Positions 12,479 through 61,620 of a stretch of DNA of 64,000 nt are shown one piece after another. This stretch comes from Dama dama (taxonomy: Eukaryota; Chordata; Mammalia; Artiodactyla; Cervidae). Within the stretch, counting starts at the first letter, position 1. Every line of letters starts with the position of its first letter. Below the pieces are notes generated by a model, which was not told the origin of the DNA, did no database searches, and saw nothing but the letters and a program-made list of their open reading frames with translations. The position numbers were made by a program, and so were the translations under genes. The DNA is taken from contig NC_083694.1 of the NCBI RefSeq assembly GCF_033118175.1, positions 43,919,608 through 43,983,607 of the forward strand. Reading direction: 5' to 3'.

Positions 12479-12489
12479 TAATTAATTAA

Positions 12490-12762
12490 TTTAATTCATT
12501 TACTTTTGGCTACAATGGGTCTTGGTTGCTGTGTGGTCGTTCTCTAGTTGTGGTGAGCAGGGGTTACTCTACTTGCAGTGCGTGGGCTTCTCATTGAGGT
12601 AGCTTCTTTTGTTGTGGCTCAGTAGCTGTGGTACAGGCTTAGGTTCTCCAAGGTATGTGAGATCTTAGTTCCCAGACCAGAGATTGAACCCACATCTCTG
12701 GGTTCAATCGACCTGCACTGGCAGGTCGATTCTTAACCACTGGACCACCAGGGAAACCCCAT
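12490..12762 (-). repeat. CHR-type SINE, long copy
   Basis: Starts with the reverse 3' end (cttttggctacaatgggtct) and ends accactggaccaccagggaa. It contains two small perfect hairpins at 12684-12731. Confidence 0.88.
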
Positions 12763-13121
12763 GGTTTTCTTTTAAAGCACAAGAAACTGAAGTTTGTTAG
12801 ATTCATAGTGAAGTAGGGCAGAGGCTTTCTGTGGCCAACACAGAGCCACAGAGAAAGTTCCCTGTGCCCTCCTGGAATCCCTTCATGTTCCTAAGCTCCT
12901 GGCATTTCATCCATGATTACCTCGGTGATAATAGCCTCTTAAAATTTCAGTCAGATCATGTTCCTCCTCTGCTAACAAACTCTGATGGTTCCCATTTCCC
13001 TCAGAATCAAAGGCAAAGTCCTCACAATCCCCTCTGGGATTTGATGCCCTGTCACCTCTCTGACTTCATTTCCTCCTCTTGCTGACCCTGCTCCAGCCAC
13101 ACATACCCTCTTGCTTTGTTG

Positions 13122-13730
13122 TTTTCAATTGCTCAGTTGTGTCTGGGTCTTTGTGATCCCATGGACTGCAGCACACCAGGCTTCCCTGTCCTTCACTATT
13201 GGAGTTTTCTGAAACTCATGTCCATTGAGTCGGTGATGCCATCCAACCATCTCCTCTTCTGTCACCACCTTTTCCTCCTGCCTTCAATCTTTCCCAGCAT
13301 CAAGGTCTTTTCCAATGAGTCGGCTCTTAGCATCAGGTGGCCAAAGTATTGGAGGTTCAGCTTCAGCATCAGTCCTTCCAATGAATATACAGGGTTGACT
13401 TCCTTTATGATTGACTGGTTTGACCTCCTTGCTGTCCAAGGGACTCAAAGTCTTCTCCAGCACCACAGTTTGAAAGCATCAGTTCTTCAGCACTCAGCCT
13501 TCTTTATGGTCCAATTCTCATATCCGTTCATGACTACTGGAGAAAGCAAAGCTTTGACTATATGGATCTTTGTTGGCAAAGTGATAACTCTGCTTTGTAA
13601 TACACTGTCTAGGTTTGTCATAGCTTGTCTTCCAAGGAGAAAGCATCTTTTAATTTCATAGCTGCTGTCACAGTCCACAGTGATTTTGGATCTGTAGAAG
13701 ATAAAATCTGTCACTGTTTTCACTTTGGGT
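13122..13730 (-). mobile_element. BovB (RTE) LINE, 3' fragment of the reverse-transcriptase ORF and 3' end
   Basis: BovB is a non-LTR retrotransposon spread in ruminants. The reverse strand encodes a broken piece of its polyprotein C-terminus: SKITVDCDSSYEIKRCFLLG and TLPTKIHIVKALLSPVVMNG are readable at about 13487-13730, and further downstream remnants resemble the ADAEAEPPILWP segment. Stops interrupt the frame, so the copy is dead. The 3' terminus near 13122 resembles the BovB-derived part of the BovA/Bov-tA SINEs, consistent with their known relationship. Confidence 0.9.
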
Positions 13731-13756
13731 GACCAATATATCCTGGTTTTAAAACT

Positions 13757-13908
13757 AGAGTCCTTGAGACCTCCCTGCCTGGTGGTCCAGTGGCTAAGGT
13801 TCTGTGCTCCCAATGCAAGGGGCCCAGGTTCCATCCCTGGTCAGAGAACTATATCCCACATGCTGCAACTAAGACTCAGCACAGCCAAATAAATAAATAA
13901 ATATTACT
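13757..13908 (+). repeat. CHR-type SINE
   Basis: Contains tggtggtccagtggctaagg and ccatccctggtcagagaact, then ctaagactcagcacagccaa and an ATAA tail. It abuts the BovB fragment. Confidence 0.87.
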
Positions 13909-15025
13909 AAAATAGAAAACCCCTGAAAGTTCTGTGTCCTTGGACTCCTCTTAGTCTGGGCAAGATGAAGTAGACCTTGGTCACCTTAACTTCAGCACAT
14001 TATATGTCCTTTCCCCAGGGCCTTTGCATTTGCTGTTTTCTCAGATATCTGCATGACTAGCTCCTTCACATCACTCCAGTCTCTGTTCCAACTCACCTTC
14101 CTCAGAGAGGAGTATCTACAATATTGTGCATATACACTCACACACACAGATGCACATGCACACTCATGGTCACTCTTTGTCCATTAGCAGCTATTTTTCT
14201 TGCAATACAAATGAACAGAACTGAGGCAGTCCCTTTCCAGGCCCAATAGGAGGCTCTTTGAGCACCAGCATTCACTGTAAGCCATTATAGCCAGCAGTCT
14301 CCCTGCCCAGAAACTGTGTCTATAGGCTGGGCCTGCATCCTTGCCTTGGTGGGAAGGAGAGGTCCCTGGCCTCTGTGGACCAACAGGGAGAGAAAACCCG
14401 TCCCAGGCAACCTGGGTCTCTGCAGGGATGTCCAAGGGGATGGCAACAATAGTTTCTAACCATTGGGATCAGCGTTCCAACAATGGGTTAGATATTTTGA
14501 AATCCCAGCTGTCCTGGAAGTCTGGCCAGTCTTTTCTGTGGTTGGGAGCCTGGCTCAAATGCCTTTGTTCCTTGGACAGACTTGGCCCTCCAGAGGGCCC
14601 AGCCTCTCAGACTGTCTGGCCAGGTTTGAAAGCCTGCAGTGGCCAGCGGCTGGCAGCGAGACTGGAATGTGGCCACCCTGCCATAGCCACAGACAGCCCT
14701 GGGGATACAGGCAGGCCTCCATTTCCTCCTCGTCCCCCCCGCCCGCTCCCAGCTGGGAAAACCCTGGTGCACCAGCTGACAGGGCCTGGGTCTAGCCGGG
14801 GTCTCTACTCCTCCCACGAGGTGGCCAGGTCTGACCTCAGGCTGGGTGTTCAGGCCTGTGGGCTGCCCACTGCACAGGGATCCTCCTGGCCACCTTCACT
14901 GGACTAAGTTTTGAGGTATTCGGAAGTTGACCCTGTGAGCAATGGTTGGTTATGAACTCATTCAGTCAATGAGCAATCCCCTGGCACCCGCTCTGTTCCA
15001 GGCTGGCCTCCGTCCTGTGTTTAGG

Positions 15026-15205
15026 GGAGGTGGCTCAGACAGAAAAGAATCTGCCTGCCGTGCAGGAGACCCGGGTTTGAGCCCTGGGTTGGGAAGATCC
15101 CCTGGAGAAGGGAATGGCAATCCACTCCAGTATTCTTGCCTGAAGAAGTCCATGGACAAAGGGGCCCATAGGGTTGCAAAGAGTCAGACATGACTAAGGG
15201 ACTAA
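15026..15205 (+). repeat. Bov-tA SINE
   Basis: Runs from gaggtggctcagacagaaaa through cactccagtattcttgcctg to catgactaagggactaacac, where it passes straight into an AC microsatellite. Confidence 0.9.
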
Positions 15206-15248
15206 CACACACCCACCCACCCACCCACACACACACACACACACACAG
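15204..15248. repeat. (AC)n/(ACCC)n microsatellite at the SINE 3' tail
   Basis: Alternating AC and CCCA units, about 45 bp long, extend directly from the end of the Bov-tA copy. Such tails are often length-polymorphic. Confidence 0.9.
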
Positions 15249-15589
15249 CTGCTTCAAGGGGCTCTCAGTGCAGAAGGATCCAGGCTGCACCTTTCTGTAT
15301 GGTCACCTGCAGTAGAGGCTGGATGAAAGAGTTGCCTGGCTGAGGTTGGGGGATGGCTCCACCAGACAGAAGTGGGTGGGAATAGGTCCAGGAAGGTGTG
15401 AGTGGCCATGCCAGGGAGAGTGACCTTGTCCCACAGATGGTAGGGAGTGAATTTTTAATCAAAGCAGAGATATTTTCAGATTTAGTTTGTATTTTTGCTG
15501 TGATTTTTGGTCATTGTCCTATGACTATGGAGGCTGCTCTTCTGGACTAAGTCATTTTAATCCCCACAGCTGCCCTGTGAGTACGGTCA

Positions 15590-15690
15590 CTGGATAGCTG
15601 AGGGAACTGAAGCCCAGAGAGGCTAAGCAAGTTGCCCAAGGTCACACAGCCAGCAGGAGCTGGGATCTCAGCCAGGTGCCAGGCTGCATT
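15590..15690 (-). repeat. MIR SINE
   Basis: Shows the reverse MIR core: gaactgaagcccagagaggc and caaggtcacacagccagcag. Confidence 0.8.
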
Positions 15691-17861
15691 CTGGAGGCCG
15701 ACTTGGAGTGGCAAGAATGAGGCAGGGGGCCCAGACACAGTGGTGATGGCCTGCGTGGGGGCCAGGGCATTCTAGAAGCAGAGCTGAGAACGGTGTGGGC
15801 AGCTGGTGCGTGGCCAGCTAGCCTGAGGGTGTGCTTGTCCCCAGGCTGTGGTGGGCAGATGGGTTGATGAGGACAGTCAGGCCAGATGCTGGACAGTGGC
15901 TGGACCTCCCACCCCTTCCCTCTGGGGAGTTGCCTGGGCCTGAGGGGCCTCTTGTCTGGCGGTCACCCTCCCCCACACATTCCCCCCACACAGCCCAGGA
16001 AGGGACCCGTTTTCTTGGAGGGCTGTGATCAGTGGCCTCCCAGAGTCCCAAAGCAGGGTGCACTTGGGGAGGGGAAGGACCCTGGAAAGGACCCCCCAAG
16101 CCCCCGTGTCTCAGTACAGGGTGCTGGCAATGATGGGTGGGGAGGGCCATGTATTGACTTCACCCTGCTAGCACGTGGAGCTTGACTATTCCGACCCTGG
16201 TGGGAGCAGTGGCACAGGGTGGAGGTGGTGGTGAGGAGACTCTGGCAGCAGCCCCTGCCCATTTCCCAGCTGACCCCGGGCAGGTCTCTAGGCCCTCTTG
16301 AGCCTCCCTTCCCGCTCTGGATGATGGGGAGATGGTAACGCAAAGACAGCATTGCTAAGCGGCTTAAAGGAGATCCATCTCCAGGGCTCTGGGTCCAGGG
16401 CCTGGCATACAGTGGGGTTTGTCTGCCCAGCTGCTGGCTGGAGAACAAGGACTGAGCCAGGGTCCCTGACCAAGTGGGAGCCTCTGCTTCTGGGGGTTCC
16501 TGTCAGAGTGCCTGGGAGAAAGATGCACAGGCTCCTGGCCGGGACCACAGGGCCCTCTTGCCTGCCTGGCCCAGGGCTTCCTGCTGGCAGGACTCTCCCC
16601 CAGCAGTGCTGAACATCCACGCACTGAGTGCTGGGACAGCCTGTCGACGGGGTGTGCTGCGGAGGAGCTGCCCACGGTGCCCACCCTGGGAATGGAGTGG
16701 AAGCCCACCACAGGGTCCTTCCCGCCTCAGTCCCGGGCTCTGCAAACCCTGTCCTGGGAGCTGTCATGCCCCAACAGCTCACAAGTCTCTGTCCCAGCCC
16801 TGGGGGCCCCCGAGAGTTTGAGAAAGGGCTGTGTGGGCCCAGCAGGTGTTGGGGGAGACCCACACTGGGCCAGACTCTTCCTGGTATGGTGTGCGCAGGC
16901 TGCTCTGCTGGGGGTGGGACACAGAAGTCTTAGGCTGTGAAGAGGTGTCTGGGGAGACAGCCTGGGACTGGGCCCGGCTGAGGCTGAAGGGCCAGGCTGG
17001 CCCTCAGCCAAGTGCCCCGGGGCTCAGCACCTTCCAAACTGAGGGACTCACAGGTGGCTGAGGCTTCAGGTCCATGTATCCAGCCTTCGGATTGGTTTAC
17101 TCTGTCTGTGCCACCCGTGCCAGCCCCCTACTGGTTCATCGCTCCAGCAGGTGCATGCCTGCTGCCTGGGGGGATGGTCTCCATGCCACTCTCGGCCCCA
17201 TGAGGAACCACTCACCCGGCCGCTCTGGCCCTGGAGGGTCCTTGGCAGGGGCCTCTGGTAAGTGGGAGCAGACCCTTCTCTTCACGTGGGGCAGAAGATC
17301 TGCTGTATTATGTGGGGGTTGGGGACACACCTCCTCTCAGCGGGGAGCGGGGGAGTGGGGGTGCTGGGGGTGGCTAGTGCCGGCCCCGTGCTGTGTTATA
17401 TAACGGGCCTCTGGCTGGCCGTCCAGACATAATTCCTAACAGGCTCTGCAGTCCGACCTGGGAGCACTTAAGCACAGCACAGTCCGTGAGGCCACTTCTC
17501 ACGCAAGCCCTACAGCTGGCACTGGGCACCGTCCGGCAGTGTCGGCTCTGTTAGCAGCCAACCCCACCCCACCCCCTCACCTGCTGCTCCCAGACTGCGC
17601 TGGGGGTCCAGACAGGCCTCCCCACACACCGGAAGGTGGAAGAAAGATGTGCTCACTTGCTCCTGGGGGGCTCAGGGGACGGCAGAGGGTCAGGGAGGAC
17701 CTTGCCTGGTGAGGAGGAGAGGCAGGGCCTCACGGCAGGATGCAGGGACCACCCCTCAGGTCTTCATCCCCAGGGGGCAAGCTCTTGTTCTCTGCTTAGC
17801 CCCATGTGAGCGGGATCTTTTAGAGACAATAGTGTGTGGGAGTGGCTTCTCACCTCACTCC

Positions 17862-17940
17862 TTTTCACAGATGTGGAAACTGAGCTTCAGCAAGTGTCAT
17901 GCCCGGGGCTATCCAGCCAGTGAGGCAGAGGCAGGACCCT
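17862..17940 (-). repeat. MIR SINE fragment
   Basis: Contains gatgtggaaactgagcttca followed by a ccagccagtgaggcagaggc segment, in the order of a reverse MIR. Confidence 0.65.
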
Positions 17941-18888
17941 TGGACCTGTCCACCCCTCAGGGAGTTGCCCTCAACTATCCTGGTGGGATGGGGTCAGCCA
18001 GGGCTGAAGAGGGAGGGGCATCTAGAGGACCCAGGGACCCCCTGCTCTGTGAATTCAGGAAGGGAAGGTGCCCCCGAGGACCAAGGTCTCTGTCGACTGT
18101 GGCTGGCTGGGAGGTGGCAGGCGTAGGGGTTGATGGCCAGCTCGGGCCACCTGCTCGTCTTCCTCTTTCAGCCCCTTACTCAGCGGGCCTCCAAGGCCCT
18201 CTGCTCAGGCCCTCACATGGCACTTCTGCTCTCAAGGAAACAGCTGCGGTTTGCCAGGGCCTTGACCCCCCCCGCACCATGTCCAAGGCTGCTGCCAGGA
18301 ACTGGGTGAAGCAGCCTCGGGTTTCCAACTCCCCATCCTCTGCCTGTCACAGCCCTGGTCCCTGGCTGGTGGGAGCTCTTTGCAACAGGGAGAAATCTCT
18401 GGGGTCTCCCTGCTTGGGACCAAGGCTCCCCACTCCGAGGGGCAAGGCAAGTAGAGGGAATGAGCCATTGGTGTCCTGGGTCCCCTGGGATCACCCTGTC
18501 CAGAGATCATGAGCTTCCAGGAAGAGCTAGGCAGAGAGAAGGACCTGAGACTGTGGGATGGTGGGCTTCCAGCTCAGGGCCATCTTGCCTCCCTCTGGGC
18601 ACAGGATGCCCCTTCTACACCCTATGACTGCATCATTGAGGGCCTGGCACTACGGCCTCATGGTGAGAGCACAGCTCTAGAGTTCACCCCCATTTGTCCC
18701 CTGCCAGCTCTGGATGGCCCCTGGCCTCAACCATAACCTCTGACATGGGCTAATTAGTACAGGCCTCATGGGGCTGACATGAGGCTTAAAGGAGATAATG
18801 TGTGAACTGTGCTTAGCGTGGCATCAGGCCCATGGTGACTCTCATCACTCTGCCCATCTGGGGACAGAGCAGAGTACAAGACAGACAT

Positions 18889-19216
18889 GGGCTTCCCTGG
18901 GAGTCTAATGGTAAAGAATCTGCATGCCAATGCAGGAGACACAGGTTTGATCCCTGGTCCAGGCAGATCCCACAATTCATTGAGCAAATAATCCCTTGCA
19001 TAACAACTATAGAGCCGGTGCTCTGGAGCCTGGGAGCTGCACTAACCGAGCCCACGTGCTGCAACTATGGAATCTCATGCACCCTACAGCCTGTACTAAG
19101 AAACAAGAGAAGCAACCACTGTGAGAAGCACTCGCACTGCAACTAGAGAGTAGCCCCTGCTCGCCACAGCTACAGAAAAGCCCAAATAGCAACCAAGACC
19201 CAACACAGCCAATACA
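18889..19216 (+). repeat. CHR-type SINE, long copy
   Basis: Starts gcttccctgggagtctaatg, carries ggtttgatccctggtccagg, and ends caagacccaacacagccaat. Confidence 0.85.
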
Positions 19217-19283
19217 CGTACATATATATACACATATATACATGTATATATACAGCCAATACACACACATACATATATAAACA
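19217..19283. repeat. A/T- and CA-rich simple repeat between two CHR SINEs
   Basis: Mixed acatatatatacac and catgtatatata units contain short palindromes. The sequence ccaatacac occurs on both sides. Confidence 0.8.
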
Positions 19284-19293
19284 AGCAAAAACA

Positions 19294-19588
19294 GAATCCA
19301 CCTTGCAATGCAGTGGACACGGGTTTGATCCCTGGTCCAGAAAGATTCCACCTGCTGTGTGTGGTGCAACCAAGCCTGTGAACCACAGCTTCTGAGCCTG
19401 CACTCTAGAGCCTGAGAGCCATAACTACTGAAGCCCATGTGCCCTTAGAGCCTCCATAACAAGAGAAGCCACCACAATGAGAAGCCCGAGTACTGCAAAA
19501 AAGAATAACTCCTGCTCGCCACAACTAGAGAATGAAGCAACGAAGACCCAGTGCAGCCAAAAAGAAAAGAAAAGGGGAAAAAAAAAAG
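19294..19588 (+). repeat. CHR-type SINE, second tandem copy
   Basis: Contains gaatccaccttgcaatgcag, ggtttgatccctggtccaga and cagtgcagccaaaaagaaaa with a purine-rich tail. Confidence 0.85.
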
Positions 19589-20975
19589 GACAGACTGCAC
19601 GTAAAGAGCCCCCTCCCCATGTTTGTAAGCAGGGTTATTCGCTATCCAGCTTCCTGGTTTCCCCCAGAGCCAGTAAAAGGCCCAGGTGTGTCTGCTTGCC
19701 TTTGACACCTGCCTCATGGTGGTGGTGGTGGTGGTGGCTGGTGGGCCCCCTGGGACACTGTGGGAGCCCATTTATCAGCCTGGGTGGGTCTTCCCAGAGC
19801 CTCTGGGTGCCTCCTGCTCTCCTGCACAGGGAGGATGGAGGCCAAGCTGGGGATATGGGCCTCCAGCCTGGACAAGAGGAGTGTGGGCGATGCTCGTGGG
19901 AACCGGGAAAGGACATCAGGCAGCAGGACTGTACGAGCGACGGCAGGGAGGTGGGAAACAGGAGGCACGTTTGAGGACAGAAAGAACATCTGGGAGGAGG
20001 CTGTAGGTGCCCCAGGGAGCGGGAGAGGTGCAGCCAGGCCTCATCTCTGCAGCCCCGGGGCCTGAGCACCAGCAGCTCCCAAGTTGGGCCTCCACAGGTG
20101 GGTGCATTTTGTGGGGGGCTCCTTGGGTTCACCCCAAAGCTGAGGATCAAAAGACATCTCCCCAGGCTCCCTGGGTGCAATGTCCTTGGAGCTCACTGTT
20201 TTGAAAACACAGCAAAATGTAGTAGCACCTCTGGGCCTAAGATGCAGGGGAGTCTGGACTGGGTAACTTCTCAGGGACCACTCTGCACTCTGCGAGCCTG
20301 GCCTCTGCCGGGTGGGCCCTGAGACCAGCCACGGCTGCCAGGGAAGAATCATCTGACTCCCCCGAGCTCGGTCTGGCACCCCCCTGCTGGCCACTCGCCT
20401 GTAAACACGAGCCAGGGTGCCCCCCACCTCGTGTGGGCCCAGGCTTCGTGGGAGCCAGTGATTACAGACCAAAGGGCCCGGCTACATTTGTCTGGTCCTG
20501 GCCCTGGGCCGGAGGAGGAGGCGGGTGGGCAGGCAGGCATATGGTTTGAATTACTTGAGCTGCCTCTTGGCACCTTATCCCTCAGCTGGGGGTATGCAGG
20601 CTCCCTGGACGGCTACCCCACCACCCTCCCACCCGCCACAGCCCTGGGGTGACCCCCCACCACCCAGAAAGTAGAGCCTTTTGCTGTCAATGCCCCCTGC
20701 CTGGGCCTCGTGCCTCTCTGTTGCCAGGTATTTGGTTGGGCAGGGGGCAGCCATCTCTGCCCCCACTCAGGCTAGCTCCTTTGGCACCCTGGAAAGTTGG
20801 GGAGCCACAGCAGGGTCACACAGAGTGGGCTCAGCAACGTGGCAGAGGCTGGCTGGGAGGCTAAGCACGGTGCTCTTTCCACATCCAGCCTGGATCCCCA
20901 TGGGGCCACCCCTTTGCTCTCTGACCACCGAGCTTCTCCCCCAGGTGGCTGTCTGGGCCCCCAAGTTGGCTTTTA

Positions 20976-21126
20976 TAAAAATATTTACTTGGCTGCACCA
21001 GGTCTTGGTTGCAGCATATGAACTTTTAGTTGCTGCTTGTGGGATATAGTTCCCTGACCAGGAATGAACCTGGGCCCCTTCATTGGGAACGGGGAGTCTT
21101 AGCCACTGGACCACCAGGGAAGTCCC
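20976..21126 (-). repeat. CHR-type SINE
   Basis: Starts with the reverse tail (tttacttggctgcaccaggt) and ends ccactggaccaccagggaag. Confidence 0.88.
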
Positions 21127-21139
21127 CCTAGAGTTGACT

Positions 21140-21215
21140 TTGAAGCCAGATAGTCCTGGGTTCAAATTCAAGTTCTGCTCCTTGCTAGCTGAGTCCCAGT
21201 TTCCTCATCTGTGCT
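21140..21215 (+). repeat. MIR SINE fragment
   Basis: Shows cctgggttcaaattcaagtt and cccagtttcctcatctgtgc in MIR order. Confidence 0.75.
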
Positions 21216-22153
21216 CTGCCCCACCCAGCTCCTTCACCCCAGCGCTTCCATCTGCCCTGGCCCCCACCCCTTCCGTCCACCCCTTGTGCTCATTGGACGG
21301 GGGCTGTGAAACGCCGTGGTGATGCCTGAACTCCTTTGCACCCATTCAGCCTGCCCAGGCTCCATACATGGCCCTGCCATCAGTGTAGGTGACACGGCCT
21401 GAGGAGGGAGGCAGGGGCAGGTGGCAAGCTGGAGAAGCTTGGTCAGCCCAGCAAGGGAAGGGCCCTTGGTGAGAGCCGGAAGGGATGATTCTGGGCCTCA
21501 GCCTGGCCCACAGCTCTTGCCTTCTGACCCTTGAAGGCCTCCCCCAGTCTTTGCTCAGGGAAGCTGGGAAACGCCTTCTGCTTCCTGGGGAGGGGGCCCA
21601 GTCAGGCTGCTGAAAACAACTCTAGGCTCATTCCACAGCACCCCATGGGTGCTTCCACTCCTCATTAAGAAATCCTGTGGGGTCCAGCTGGGGCTGGGGG
21701 CTGGGGTCAGAGGTCAGGGGTGGGGGGCTGGAATTGTTCCTGGGGCAGCACATTTTTCTCTTCTGAAAACTTATCTTAGCAAAGAGATCACGGAACAATC
21801 GGACTCTTTTCCGGGCTTCTGCGGTCCACAGACGGCCAGCCCATCCCCTTGGTGGGGGCTCCGAGGGGGCCGGGAAGTTGAAATTTGTAAAATGTCTGTA
21901 GGAGGGGAAGAAAGGCGCTTTGTGTGGGGCTGGGGCCCTGGCCATTGGTCAGCTCTGAGGCCCCCGGCCACTCCCAGCATGCTCCCGTCCCCGGGGAGGG
22001 CCGCACTCGCCGGCCCTGAGGCCAGCCCTAGGGTCTCTGCAGGCCCTCTGCAGTCCCTGCACCCACTGTGTCCAGGTCTTGGGGACCCGGGGCCCTGGGG
22101 TACCCAGCCTCTGAGGGCACAGGCCTGGCAGGGAGGCCTGCCCAGCCCTCAGG

Positions 22154-60162
<38,009 letters not shown>

Positions 60163-60690
60163 GCAGAGGGAGGCCCCCAAGGGTGCCACTGACCAAAGGA
60201 CAGCAGACAGCATGCCTCCTGGGGTGAGCCGGCCCCTGCTCCAGCTGCTGCCGTAATGTGCACACGGGCCGGAGTGCCCAGCCGGACACCACCACCGCCC
60301 CTGCCCCCAGGGGCCCAATTTGCACTTTGCCAGACCGAATGGAAGTGGAGGAGGGCTCAGCAGAGGCCCAGGCTGCAGGACCTGCTGACAGTCACCACTG
60401 TCACTAACCTGCCTGTTTTCCCACCCCCGCACCCCCAGCGGAGGCAGGGTCCTTTGCCCAGTTTTCTCTGAAGTCAGGACCTCCAGTCCTCTGGGCTGGA
60501 CTCCAGGGCTGGGGTCCCAGGCAACCCTTCCCTCCTCCACCCGCATCTGGCACCAAATGGGATGACGGTTCCCCTGCCTTTTGCCCCCTCCCCCTCTTCC
60601 CAGTCCTTGGGATGGGCTCTGTGTAAAGTTGCATATTTATTGAGCTTTTGATTCTTTTATAAAGACTTGTATATACTTCACTGGAAAGAG
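60163..60690 (+). other. PLEKHG5: PLEKHG5 3' UTR
   Basis: About 0.5 kb from the stop to a TATAAA hexamer at 60658-60663. No AATAAA occurs in it. Confidence 0.7.
60658..60663 (+). terminator. PLEKHG5: Variant poly(A) signal TATAAA for PLEKHG5
   Basis: A single-base variant of AATAAA, with tgtatatacttc and a tttgcttttgg U-rich stretch downstream. It is chosen because no canonical hexamer is near. Confidence 0.55.
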
Positions 60691-61190
60691 TCCTTTGCTT
60701 TTGGAATGCCCCCTTTCTGGACTCAGGTATACTCAGTGCCCCCCTGGGCTCCTGTCCCCTTCATCTGTGGTGGGCCACCGCTGGGCGAGACTGGGAGCAG
60801 AATGGACTTCGTGGGGCAGAAATCGCCTGACCAGTACTCCCCAGGTCAGCCCTGCCCCCTGCCACAGCCATGAAGTCCACCACTAGGGACCCCCACCAGG
60901 TGCCCTCCCCACATGGGGCCCTGGAGGGCCCTACCCTAAGCCACCCCTCTCAGGGCTCAAGCTACTGAGGGGGCCCCCTAGGACTGCCTTCCAGGGCAGG
61001 CTCATGCCCTGTGTGGGGAGGCTGGGTCTCCCACCTGGGTTCTTCTGGCCCAAGCCCTCATGGCTGAGGGTGCCTCTGAGCCCCGGAGAGAAGAGATCGC
61101 CTCTCTAGGAAGAGGTAGTCTCTGGGTAGAGCTAGAATCCAGGCGTGGGACCCGGACGCGGCCCCTCGCTATGCGCACCTTGCCCACCAG
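60691..61190. other. PLEKHG5-TNFRSF25 intergenic gap
   Basis: About 0.5-0.7 kb without a repeat or exon I recognise. The two genes are in the same direction. Confidence 0.65.
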
Positions 61191-61620
61191 CTGCCTCAGG
61201 TGAGCTCAGGTGCGGGCAGGGGGCTCCCATCTCGGCAGCCCCGCCCTGGCCCCCACCCCCGAGGCGGGCTCTTCAGGCGGGGGCGGGCCTGAGGGCGCCG
61301 GGCTGGGCCCCACCCGCGGCGGGCGGAGCGGGGGAAGCCCGGTCGGGTCGAGGGCCCAGCGTGGCGCCCAGGGCCATGGAACCGCGGCCGCGGCCCGGGA
61401 CCTGTGCGGCGGCGGCGGTGAGTAGGGTCGCAGGGGCATGACCTCGAGCCTTGCCCGGGCCTGGGTCCCTGCGCCGGAGGAAGGGGACGCGGGGGGGAGG
61501 GGACCGTGGGGCGGCAGAGGAAGGGGACACGGGATGGAAGGGTAGGGGAATGCATGTCTTTGATCGGGCTTCCCTGGGGACTGGGTCCATCTTAAGACCG
61601 AGTTAGCAAGTTAGCGGTTC
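61190..61620 (+). promoter_or_regulatory. TNFRSF25: CpG-rich TNFRSF25 promoter and first exon
   Basis: CpG density rises from about 61240, with GC boxes (ggcgggggcgggcctg near 61276, gcggcgggcggagcggggga near 61315) and no TATA box. The start codon at 61376 lies inside. Confidence 0.7.
61376..61417 (+). CDS. TNFRSF25: TNFRSF25 exon 1
   Basis: Strong start context (agggccATGG). Fourteen codons, MEPRPRPGTCAAAA, then a gtgagt donor in phase 0. Confidence 0.92.

Larger units (their letters stand above)
6281..22100. other. Intergenic region between NOL9 and PLEKHG5, repeat-rich, no gene recognised
   Basis: About 16 kb with no exon I can support. Open frames here are short or lack plausible splice sites. 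The sequence contains the ruminant SINEs, BovB fragments and MIRs listed separately. The rest (for example 6650-8900 and 15800-18800) is G/C-rich unique-looking DNA with no clear signal. Confidence 0.6.

Noticed and set aside
13116..13661. Plus-strand frame of 181 codons
   Set aside because: Antisense of the BovB fragment. The true coding strand is minus and is broken.
17649..18512. Long + strand open frame of 287 codons
   Set aside because: Ordinary G/C-rich intergenic DNA. Low-complexity residues, no domain, and a MIR lies inside the frame.
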